DNA of 64,000 bases, from assembly GCF_015291725.1 (NCBI RefSeq), contig NZ_CP030038.1, forward strand, positions 992,001-1,056,000, in the 5' to 3' direction. The stretch comes from Bradyrhizobium sp. CCBAU 51765. Lineage in GTDB: Bacteria; Pseudomonadota; Alphaproteobacteria; Rhizobiales; Xanthobacteraceae. Made by a program: the position numbers and the translations under genes. The notes beneath the pieces are model-generated. The model did no database searches. It was given only the letters and a program-made list of their open reading frames with translations, and had not been told where the DNA came from. How positions within the stretch are numbered: position 1 is the stretch's first letter; the number at the start of each line of letters is the position of its first letter. Below, piece after piece: positions 1-7,651 of the stretch.

Positions 1-1114
1 TGGCAAAGGGAGTGCCTCCAAAGAGGAAACGGTCGTCAGAGCTGGATTGATAGAACGCTTGCATCACTGGATTATCTTCACGTTCAACCGCGCCGTCGAG
101 GCACTGGCGCAACATGAGCGCGGCGTTGGCCGCGCCGCATAGCCGGAATACGGTCTCATAGTTCGCAAAAGCGATCCTTCCATGCGCATTCGGTCCACGT
201 CGACGTTTTCGTCCCGGTCTGTGATGTCCGGGCCCATTCCCGTTCGCCTGTGGATCCAACGTGGCCGACTCACGTTCAATCTCGTGCTTCTTGTCAAGCT
301 GCTGCATCGCGTTCGCGGCCGAAGAGAGCGACCGAGGAATGCGCGCCCCACCCAAGCCCGGGCCTCTTACAGCAGCTCCTGCCCCTCCCGAGTCGGTCCC
401 GCCGGCCGGCGCTGAGACGTAAAGACGAAGCGTGCAGTCCCCGTTACCCGGTGTGGCGCCAAAGGCAATTGCACAACCTCCTGTAACGGCAATGCTGTCG
501 TTCGCCGTGCTGCCCACGAAAGCCTGAACCTGCGCTTCGTAGGCTTTTTTAGCTAAATTCTTTAGTCGACTCTTCGTGGCCCTCAATCTTGAGAGGCTGC
601 CTTTTGCTTCCACCGCGACAACATCGGATGGTGTCGTTTCATCGCCCCTGCCAGAATCATAAACGAAGTCTGGAATGTTCTTCGATTGAGTTGCCTCAAA
701 CTGCTCAAACGTCAATTCTCTCGCGTTTGCCCGAAAACGGAAGCCGCTTTTCTCCATTTCGACATCGGCAATTGCAGCGCCGACTTTGCTCGCAACTGAT
801 GTTCTCTCTTCGTCGGCGAGCTCCTCTAGCAGCGTTTGAAATGTAAAGCGATCGCTCTTGCGTTCCAAGAAGATGTCTATCTGGGTCAGAATTGCTACGC
901 TGACATCGCGTACAAGACGGTCTCGCTGAGCGAGAGAGAGGCCTGTCCGGGAGGTGCTGAGCATCTGTGTGCGCCCAATGCTAAGAACTACTTCTTCCCA
1001 GCGGAGCGATAAGGCTCTCGCTAATTGTGCTTCAAGATCGGCTGAAGCTCGAGGCTCGGGGGCGGCAATGACACGTACGTCCTCAATCGCTTTCTCTGCG
1101 GGCATCCAGTCCAT
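1..1114 (-). CDS. PD-(D/E)XK nuclease-like protein, 3' end beyond the window
   Basis: Reading the minus strand from an ATG at 1114 gives 371 codons with no stop before the left edge, so the C-terminus is missing. An AGGAAG ribosome site precedes the ATG, 17 bp after the stop of the upstream gene, so the two are probably one operon. The first 140 residues look helical and charged. Residues about 148-171 contain Pro-Asp, then Glu-Ala-Lys after hydrophobic strands (IPDF...VVAVEAKG), the usual spacing of a PD-(D/E)XK nuclease core. A Gly/Ala-rich and Arg-rich linker follows (about 230-310). Family level is unknown; nuclease activity is inferred from the motif only. It sits in the defence-like cluster with an MBL-nuclease fusion. 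Confidence 0.75.
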   Translation of the reverse strand, partial: MDWMPAEKAIEDVRVIAAPEPRASADLEAQLARALSLRWEEVVLSIGRTQMLSTSRTGLSLAQRDRLVRDVSVAILTQIDIFLERKSDRFTFQTLLEELADEERTSVASKVGAAIADVEMEKSGFRFRANARELTFEQFEATQSKNIPDFVYDSGRGDETTPSDVVAVEAKGSLSRLRATKSRLKNLAKKAYEAQVQAFVGSTANDSIAVTGGCAIAFGATPGNGDCTLRLYVSAPAGGTDSGGAGAAVRGPGLGGARIPRSLSSAANAMQQLDKKHEIERESATLDPQANGNGPGHHRPGRKRRRGPNAHGRIAFANYETVFRLCGAANAALMLRQCLDGAVEREDNPVMQAFYQSSSDDRFLFGGTPFA

Positions 1115-1130
1115 AAGTTCTTCCTATGAG

Positions 1131-2789
1131 CTATTTCGGAAAACGCTGCTCGAAAAGGCCGTCATTTGTCAGCATGAGATGAATGGGCTCGTCGTCACAC
1201 AGAAGAATCTCCCCTTGTTCGGAGCGTATGAGCTCAACGACCTCAGCGTCGGGCAGACGAAAGCGGGGGTCTGGGTTAAGGACGGCGTAGAATCCGCCAG
1301 TCTCGGTAATATCTCGCAATATTTCACGATTCATATAGGCTTTCGAGCCAGCGCGAGGAACGGTAATTCCGTCTGACTTAAACATACGGCAACCGCCGAA
1401 CGCCTTCAGGAGACTCCGCCACAGGGCAATTGTTGTATCAGCGGTAAGCAGGAACGCGCGCGCTCCGACGGAAATGCGGAAGACTGAGCCTAAATCGTTA
1501 GCCGCCTGGCCACTCCGCATTCTCTCAATAGGAATTCCAGCATTTGCGCGAAAGGCCTCCACGACTGCTGTCGGCCGGGCTGATCGCTTCGAGCTTCTAT
1601 ATAGAGTCGTTCGTGCCTGTTCAGGAATGACATTAAGAAGCTTAGGGTGCTTCGCAGTCAGTAGATCCAGTTGATCAAAGAACCGAGGCCGCTGTGCTTT
1701 TGGGATGTACTCATACTGTGGGATCCACAGTTGCCGCACACTCTTCAAGGTGCTCGCGATAGATAGCACGCCGTCATATCGGTCTACGTGCCAATGTGAG
1801 ATCGCGATGAACTCAAGTGCCTCTATGCCTCTCTCGTACAAGAAAGGTATTATCCTCGATGACGAAACCCGCCCGCAATCGATCAATCCAAACGTGCCAT
1901 TAGAAAATCCAATGAGTGCGGATCCGCCCGGAAACAGGCTGATTCGGCAGTACACATCTGGGCGCACGTTGATGCCGACGTAAGCCGGACGACCTTTGTC
2001 GAATACCCCTTGCGCCTTGGCTACAAGCGGCTGTCTAAGTGAGAGGGGCAGTCCGGCTGGCTCGCCGGGTTTTGCTTCGGCCAAGATGTTGAGTGCAAAC
2101 GCGCGCGAGATGCTCGCGCCCGCCGGCGGCGAGGAAATCAGGGAGAGCAATCGTCCGCCAACTTCGGCTGTTCTTTCCGCGGAAACACCAATCCCGATCA
2201 GCGATCTATGGAAAACCTCGTCAAAGTGATCGTTGTCGCCTCCACACCAGCTTGCTTGGAAATCAAGGTAAACATGACTGAGGAGAAAGTTCGCCTTTAC
2301 GGCAATCCGAAGCGTCTTAAGTTTCTTCGTCAACTCGTGCACCGCGCCTTTGCCAATTTGTGACCGCGGACCGTAATTGACGATGAGCTGCTTCGTCTTT
2401 TTGAGGATCGCCTGGATGCCCCGCAATCGTTCAACACAATCAGTAGTAACAACATGATACTTTGCAAAAGTCGCAGGGAAGCGGCGATGCTTGCGCTGGA
2501 AATTGTTCAAAATCTCGTTGAATGTCTTAAGATTAAGTACCGTATCCTTGAGCTGAAACGTCTCCCAGATGGTTATAGCTGGCTGCCGGGCCTTAGCCGG
2601 ATAGAAAAACTTGACATCAACATCATCGACGCCTTCGTTGATGATGGTTTGGAAGCCAGGATCATTCAGCCAGCTGGCCAAATTCCAGGCTATCCACCGG
2701 TCCTGAAAGCGAAAGCCCCGGCGAGCATGGTCGCCGCCTAGTCCAGCCGGCCCAAGAAGCTCGATTGTCCTTTTTGTTCGCTTCCCCAC
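1131..2789 (-). CDS. DUF4297-like nuclease domain fused to a degenerate MBL-fold domain
   Basis: A 552-residue protein, GTG start with AAGG upstream. The N-terminus (about 18-85) has the arrangement GGDHARRGFRFQ, then Glu52/Asp55-58, then Gln-Leu-Lys at 79-81. This resembles the dsDNA-nuclease domain DUF4297 of Cap4-like effectors, with a QxK variant. The C-terminal half (about 280-500) is an MBL fold of the ComEC-like kind: SHWHVDRYDG at 331-340 keeps His332, His334 and Asp336, and LLTAD ends at Asp451. Two usual ligands are altered: the Asp-His pair is Asp-Arg, and the late HHGS motif reads RAGS. The MBL part may be inactive or bind a different ligand. First gene of a leftward operon, divergent from the peptidase gene. 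Nuclease and defence roles are inferred. Confidence 0.8.
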   Translation of the reverse strand: MGKRTKRTIELLGPAGLGGDHARRGFRFQDRWIAWNLASWLNDPGFQTIINEGVDDVDVKFFYPAKARQPAITIWETFQLKDTVLNLKTFNEILNNFQRKHRRFPATFAKYHVVTTDCVERLRGIQAILKKTKQLIVNYGPRSQIGKGAVHELTKKLKTLRIAVKANFLLSHVYLDFQASWCGGDNDHFDEVFHRSLIGIGVSAERTAEVGGRLLSLISSPPAGASISRAFALNILAEAKPGEPAGLPLSLRQPLVAKAQGVFDKGRPAYVGINVRPDVYCRISLFPGGSALIGFSNGTFGLIDCGRVSSSRIIPFLYERGIEALEFIAISHWHVDRYDGVLSIASTLKSVRQLWIPQYEYIPKAQRPRFFDQLDLLTAKHPKLLNVIPEQARTTLYRSSKRSARPTAVVEAFRANAGIPIERMRSGQAANDLGSVFRISVGARAFLLTADTTIALWRSLLKAFGGCRMFKSDGITVPRAGSKAYMNREILRDITETGGFYAVLNPDPRFRLPDAEVVELIRSEQGEILLCDDEPIHLMLTNDGLFEQRFPK

Positions 2790-3016
2790 TGACTTGCCTT
2801 CTTGGAGGTCCTAGCCAATCGGAGATTGAAAGCTCCAATAGGCCTAGTTGGGTCGATTGTGATAGCTATCATTGCGCAATTTGGCGTTGTCGGGCAAGAT
2901 GTATACCATGAATACTGAAGCCAGCGGTTTACGAGGCGGCGGCTAGCGTTGTCTTAGTTGTTATTTTGAGTGCGGCTGATTGCGTATCCGAAGCCGCAAT
3001 AGTCTGGGGGATTAAG
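2790..3016. promoter_or_regulatory. Divergent promoter region with a 12-bp perfect palindrome
   Basis: This spacer separates the leftward MBL-fusion operon from the rightward peptidase operon. It holds the perfect palindrome TGATAGCTATCA at 2860-2871, near the middle, which could be a repressor site serving both directions. TTGGCG followed after about 15 bases by TATACC (around 2882-2908) is a weak sigma-70-like candidate for the rightward genes. Function is inferred from position and symmetry only. Confidence 0.4.
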
Positions 3017-4873
3017 GTGGCTCCGAAGGCGACACCCGGCAAGACGCGAAGCCGTTCCAACACAAGATTGCTGCACGTTATTGCGCAGGATCCTGCCGTC
3101 AAGCGACAGGATGGCAGAATTCTCATGTCGAGAATCCAGATACCCCAGGAATTGCTTGAGCGCGGGCCGATCGGGTACCGGGTTCAAATCGTTGACTATG
3201 ACGCAACCGAAGACAGGTTTCATGGCGCTCATGAACTGCCCGCTGCATTGGAGCAAGAGCCCGCCGCATGGAAAAGCGGTAGCCCCAGCATAGTTCACGA
3301 TTTTCGTTTTCATGCGCAGAATGTGTACGCGCTGGTCATGAAAACACTATCCAGATTCGAGTATGCGCTAGGCCGCCGTATCGGCTGGTCTTTCCGGACC
3401 CATCAGATCAAGATAGCTCCACATGGGATGCTTGATGCAAACGCATTTTACACTCCCGATGCCGAAGGGCTCGTCTTTGGATACTTTCTCGGCCGCAGTG
3501 GTGCGCCTGTATACACGTGCCTTTCGCACGATGTCGTGGTGCACGAAACAACTCATGCACTTCTTGATGCGTTGCGAGAGCGGTATCTCGATCCTTCAAG
3601 TGCCGATCAGGCCGCATTTCATGAGGGGTTCTCAGATGTAATAGCCCTTCTCTCGGTATTTGCTCAACGTGAACTTGTCCTAGAGCTTCTGCGTGGGGGC
3701 CGCACACGAACGAAGGGCGTCCCGAACAGTATGATGAGAGCAGCCGACGCTGGGGTCGATGCGCTCAAGGCGCACGCGCTGTTCGCGTTGGCTCAACAGA
3801 TGGGACAGGAGTTGGAGGGCGTTCGCGGCAGCGCATTGAGGAATAGCGCTTCGATCCCTTTGAACAAAAAGTTGCGCGATTCTGCAGAATACCGCGAGCC
3901 GCATCGAAGAGGAGAACTGCTTGTTGCGGCTGTTTTGCACGCCTTCATATCGGTTTGGGCAAAGCGCATTAAGGACATCGCGATTGGCGTTAACGCCCTT
4001 GTGCCGTTAGAGCGCGTTGCCGAGGAAGGGGCCGATATCGCTGATCTGATGGTCACGATGTGGATCCGCGGGCTGGACTACATGCCGCCCGTTCATGTCG
4101 AGTTTGGTGATGCGCTGAGCGGCGCATTGACAGCTGATCAGGAGCTTCGGCCGGATGATCAGAGGTATGAGTTGAGGGCCCAGACCAAGGCGGCGTTCGA
4201 GGCCTATGGTTTTCGTCCCGCGGCGGGAACTCTAAGCGGCACCTGGCAGGCGCCCCCGTTGGATCTCGACTACTCGAACGTCCGATTCGAATCGATGCGG
4301 ACCGATAAAGATGAGATCTTCCGCTTCCTCTGGGATAATCGTACGAAATTTGCGCTTCGGCCTGGCGCGTATACTGAGGTCCTTTCGGTCAGACCGTGTA
4401 CGCGGATAGGTGAGGATGGCTTCACCCTCCATGAGACAGTTGCCGAATACTATCAGGTGGCCCGACTTACCCCAAAGGAGCTGCGCGCCGAAAAGATCAA
4501 ACTGCCGCCTGGCTTTGAGCGCGACCTCAAAGAGGCGCGGCGAAAAAAGACTGCACGTTCTTCCAACGGCAGCGCGCCGCTCGGCGCCCATCAACATGGG
4601 GGGACAAGTGAAGAGCTGTCCAAGGACGACGATAGCGATGTAACCCCGCTGTACGGTGGTGGCACGCTTATCTTTGATGACTATGGCCGCCTAAAATACT
4701 GGATCCACAACGACGTTTTTGGTTCACGTCAATCTGACCGGCTCAAGTATCTGTATGAAGCAGGCCTCCTGAGAGCGAGTAAGGGTGGAGCGCGCCTGTC
4801 AGCTGCCCGTTTGTCCGCCGTACACCGGCTCCGCGCGCTTGATAGCCGCAGATTTCCTCAGGAAGGCTGGTAA
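3017..4873 (+). CDS. Thermolysin-like zinc peptidase (HExxH gluzincin)
   Basis: The protein has 618 residues from a GTG at 3017 preceded by GGGGGA; a TTG at 2966 in the same frame is possible but lacks a ribosome site. HETTH at 176-180 supplies the zinc histidines and catalytic Glu177. Twenty-odd residues on, FHEGFSD (Glu203) matches the third zinc ligand and SD signature of M4-type gluzincins. No signal peptide is visible, so it probably works in the cytoplasm, unlike secreted thermolysins. The C-terminal third (about 410-618) is uncharacterised and charged. Its stop lies 3 bp before the next ATG, implying coupled translation with the MBL protein. I infer that it is the protease of a conflict system; the substrate is unknown. 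Confidence 0.8.
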   Translation: MAPKATPGKTRSRSNTRLLHVIAQDPAVKRQDGRILMSRIQIPQELLERGPIGYRVQIVDYDATEDRFHGAHELPAALEQEPAAWKSGSPSIVHDFRFHAQNVYALVMKTLSRFEYALGRRIGWSFRTHQIKIAPHGMLDANAFYTPDAEGLVFGYFLGRSGAPVYTCLSHDVVVHETTHALLDALRERYLDPSSADQAAFHEGFSDVIALLSVFAQRELVLELLRGGRTRTKGVPNSMMRAADAGVDALKAHALFALAQQMGQELEGVRGSALRNSASIPLNKKLRDSAEYREPHRRGELLVAAVLHAFISVWAKRIKDIAIGVNALVPLERVAEEGADIADLMVTMWIRGLDYMPPVHVEFGDALSGALTADQELRPDDQRYELRAQTKAAFEAYGFRPAAGTLSGTWQAPPLDLDYSNVRFESMRTDKDEIFRFLWDNRTKFALRPGAYTEVLSVRPCTRIGEDGFTLHETVAEYYQVARLTPKELRAEKIKLPPGFERDLKEARRKKTARSSNGSAPLGAHQHGGTSEELSKDDDSDVTPLYGGGTLIFDDYGRLKYWIHNDVFGSRQSDRLKYLYEAGLLRASKGGARLSAARLSAVHRLRALDSRRFPQEGW

Positions 4874-4876
4874 TCT

Positions 4877-6175
4877 ATGGCCAATGTTCCGAAGAAGGTT
4901 GTTTTGCGTTCATATCAGGTCGGCTTCGGGGACTGCTTCCTTTTGACCTTTGTGTATGAGAAGCAGAAGCGGCATATCTTGCTCGACTTTGGGACGACCG
5001 AGCTTCCCCCAAAGAAAAAGCCGTCTGATCATATGCCAAAGATTGCCAAGCAGATCGCAGCGGATTGCGGCGGCCAGCTCACAGCTATCGTGGCCACCCA
5101 TCGGCATGCCGATCACATCAGTGGTTTCGGCCTCGATGGTAAAACGGGCAAATCGGGAGATATCATCCGTAAGCTGAAACCGAAGCTCGTCATCCAGCCG
5201 TGGACGGAAGACCCCCGGGCAGCGAAGAACGCAAAGCGCGCCACCACCGATTCACCGCGCTCTGAGAAAAGTTTCGTTTCCGGTCTCGATGCTATGCATA
5301 GAGTTTCGGAGGCGGTCTTGGCGCTTACAGCACATCCGCCATCCTGGATGGGGCCCCAACTCGCCAAAGAACTGCGCTTTCTCGGGATGGACAATATCAA
5401 GAACCGGTCTGCCGTCGAGAATTTGATCGCGATGGGGAAAGCACGAGGGGCGAAGGCGAAGTGGGTACGCTACGGTTCCGATGCTGGCTTAGGAAAGCTT
5501 CTTCCTGGCGTAAAGGTGCGGGTGCTGGGACCTCCTAGTCTCGAGCAGAGTGAAAAAATTCGCAAGCAGCGCAGCAGGGACGCCGACCAGTTCTGGCACC
5601 TGCTAGCGGGTGCGAGCTCACTGAGAACGCGGCCCCTTGCAGATGGGATAAAGCAGCGACCGCGAAAGGCCGTAGTGCGTACGCCGCCCGAGGCGCGTTG
5701 GTTTCGGGATAGGCTGCAGCGATTGCGCGGGCAACAAGTTCTGGAAATCGTGCGGTCGCTCGACAACCAAATGAACAACACGAGTGTCATTTTGCTGTTT
5801 GAAGTGGGAAATAAAAAGTTGCTGTTCCCTGGTGACGCTCAAATTGAGAATTGGAGTTATGCGCTTGAGGACGCGCCGGACAGCAAGGAAGTTCGCAAGC
5901 TGCTTTCGACAGTGGATCTCTATAAGGTCGGCCATCATGGAAGCCTCAACGCGACCCCAAGGAAGCTTCTTTGGGAAGGATTTAAGAAGCGGGGAGGCCA
6001 GAGGCGTCTCAAAACCGCCTTATCAACCTTGCCGGGGAAGCACGGAAAGACGACGAGCAATACGGAAGTGCCACGCCGGTCTTTGCTGAAGGCGCTTAAG
6101 GCTGAGAGTGAGCTGAAGAGCACAGACGATTTGAGCAGCAAGGATCTCTTTTTCGATCTTGAACTCAAGATATGA
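4877..6175 (+). CDS. ComEC/Rec2-type MBL-fold hydrolase
   Basis: A 432-residue stand-alone MBL protein without membrane segments. The metal ligands are complete: THRHADH at 74-80 (HxHxDH), the bridging Asp320 in LLFPGDAQ, and VGHHGS around 352-356. This set is typical of the ComEC C-terminal domain and of free MBL proteins found in defence neighbourhoods, which may cut DNA or nucleotides. An insertion at about 220-290 rich in Arg and Lys separates the metal-binding halves. It starts 3 bp after the peptidase stop. Intact ligands contrast with the degenerate MBL domain encoded across the divergent promoter. The substrate cannot be predicted from sequence. Confidence 0.85.
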   Translation: MANVPKKVVLRSYQVGFGDCFLLTFVYEKQKRHILLDFGTTELPPKKKPSDHMPKIAKQIAADCGGQLTAIVATHRHADHISGFGLDGKTGKSGDIIRKLKPKLVIQPWTEDPRAAKNAKRATTDSPRSEKSFVSGLDAMHRVSEAVLALTAHPPSWMGPQLAKELRFLGMDNIKNRSAVENLIAMGKARGAKAKWVRYGSDAGLGKLLPGVKVRVLGPPSLEQSEKIRKQRSRDADQFWHLLAGASSLRTRPLADGIKQRPRKAVVRTPPEARWFRDRLQRLRGQQVLEIVRSLDNQMNNTSVILLFEVGNKKLLFPGDAQIENWSYALEDAPDSKEVRKLLSTVDLYKVGHHGSLNATPRKLLWEGFKKRGGQRRLKTALSTLPGKHGKTTSNTEVPRRSLLKALKAESELKSTDDLSSKDLFFDLELKI

Positions 6176-6263
6176 CCGGCGCTGGCTGAAGAGGTTCGTC
6201 CGAGCATCGTAGCAACGATGCGCCGCATTGCATAAAGTTCAAGGTCTTCCGTCGGAGTTGGCG

Positions 6264-7565
6264 ATGACTGTTGTCGATGAGTATCCGGCCTCCCAAACTT
6301 CGATCGACGAAGAATCCGTTTCTTTAAGCCTTGCTCCGCCAGTCCCTCGACGCCGGGACCGCGACTTAGAGCTAGGACTATGCTTGTCTGGCGGCGGCTT
6401 TAGGGCGATGTTGTTTCATGCGGGGGCGCTAACCCGCCTGAACGAGCTTGGCTACCTCGCAAAGATCGACGCTATCTCTTCGGTCTCGGGCGGATCAATC
6501 GCTTCGGGTCTCCTCGGGGCGGTCTGGGACCAGCTCGAGTTCGACGCCGGCAGCGGAGTGGCCGCGAAATTCGAGGAGCGATTTCTTCGGCCGCTTCTTA
6601 CATTTGCGCAAACGACGGTCGACTTTCCCTCCATCGCCTGGGGAATTGCAGCACCATGGACCACAGCATCTCAAGAAGTGACAAAGCGCTATCGCGATTT
6701 GCTTGGTACCGATGCAAATCTCAACAGATTGCCAATCCGGCCAAGATTTATTTTCTGCTCAAGTAATCTGACCACAGGTTCGCTTTTTCGCTTCTCTCGC
6801 GGGTACATTGCTGATTATCGTCTTGGCCTGCATCGCGACCCGGATTTGGACCTAGCTACGGCTGTCGCGGCCTCGGCCGCATTTCCGCCAGTGCTGTCAC
6901 CGCTCCGGCTCGATCTCAGCCGCTTCAACTTTGTAAACGAGGCGATCGATGGGGTTGTCCCACGGCCGCCAGAGCCAGCCTTGATGCGCCGAGCCGTTTT
7001 GAGCGACGGGGGCGTCTACGACAATCATGGCTTGCAACCCCTGCTCGAGCGTTGCCGGACTTTGTTGGTCAGCGACGGTGGAGCGCCTTGGAGTACTTCT
7101 TTAGGCGGATATTACCGATGGTTGCCTCAGCTTAAGCGCGTGCTTGATACGACAGATAATCAGGTTCGCGCGCTGCGGCGGAGAGATTTAATTTCCCGCT
7201 TCGAGGCGGCGGGTGATCCTTCACTGCAACTCCTTCCCGAAAGCTCCGAGGTGCGGCGGCACTTTGCCGTCAGAGGGGCTTACTGGAGTGTCGCTACCAA
7301 CCCGGCAAACTATCCTGCAGAGCATGGCGATCTGGCGCAGGCGCGGTGGCGGCGCTTAGCATCGATAGGAACCTGGCTGCACTTCCTAGGTGGAAGCGAG
7401 ACCGAGGATCTGGTCAATTGGGGATATCTGGTAAGCGATCTTGCTTTGCGAAGCTACCTGGACACCGAGACTCCGCCAGTAAAATCACTGCCAGTTCAAA
7501 CCGGCAGCGTCAAAGCCGGTTGGGCAGCTAGAGCGGCAAAGTGGATGGGCGATCGCTTGTCTTAA
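6264..7565 (+). CDS. Patatin-like phospholipase
   Basis: The chosen ATG at 6264 has GGAG seven bases upstream; a TTG at 6228 is in frame but less likely. The 433-residue product has the patatin oxyanion loop GGGFR (43-47), the nucleophile elbow SVSGG (Ser75) and the catalytic Asp in SDGGVYDN (Asp248), so the Ser-Asp dyad is intact. Patatins hydrolyse acyl esters of membrane lipids, and several act as membrane-damaging effectors in antiphage systems such as CBASS. No signal peptide or membrane anchor is seen. It is the third gene of the rightward peptidase-MBL operon, 88 bp after the MBL stop, and faces the STAND gene. An effector role is inferred. Confidence 0.85.
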   Translation: MTVVDEYPASQTSIDEESVSLSLAPPVPRRRDRDLELGLCLSGGGFRAMLFHAGALTRLNELGYLAKIDAISSVSGGSIASGLLGAVWDQLEFDAGSGVAAKFEERFLRPLLTFAQTTVDFPSIAWGIAAPWTTASQEVTKRYRDLLGTDANLNRLPIRPRFIFCSSNLTTGSLFRFSRGYIADYRLGLHRDPDLDLATAVAASAAFPPVLSPLRLDLSRFNFVNEAIDGVVPRPPEPALMRRAVLSDGGVYDNHGLQPLLERCRTLLVSDGGAPWSTSLGGYYRWLPQLKRVLDTTDNQVRALRRRDLISRFEAAGDPSLQLLPESSEVRRHFAVRGAYWSVATNPANYPAEHGDLAQARWRRLASIGTWLHFLGGSETEDLVNWGYLVSDLALRSYLDTETPPVKSLPVQTGSVKAGWAARAAKWMGDRLS

Positions 7566-7651
7566 GTAGACGACACATCGTGTAGATTCGAGAAACGGCA
7601 GCCCAAAACGGAACTAGCGGCGCGAACAACGAGATAACTCAAAAAATTCAT

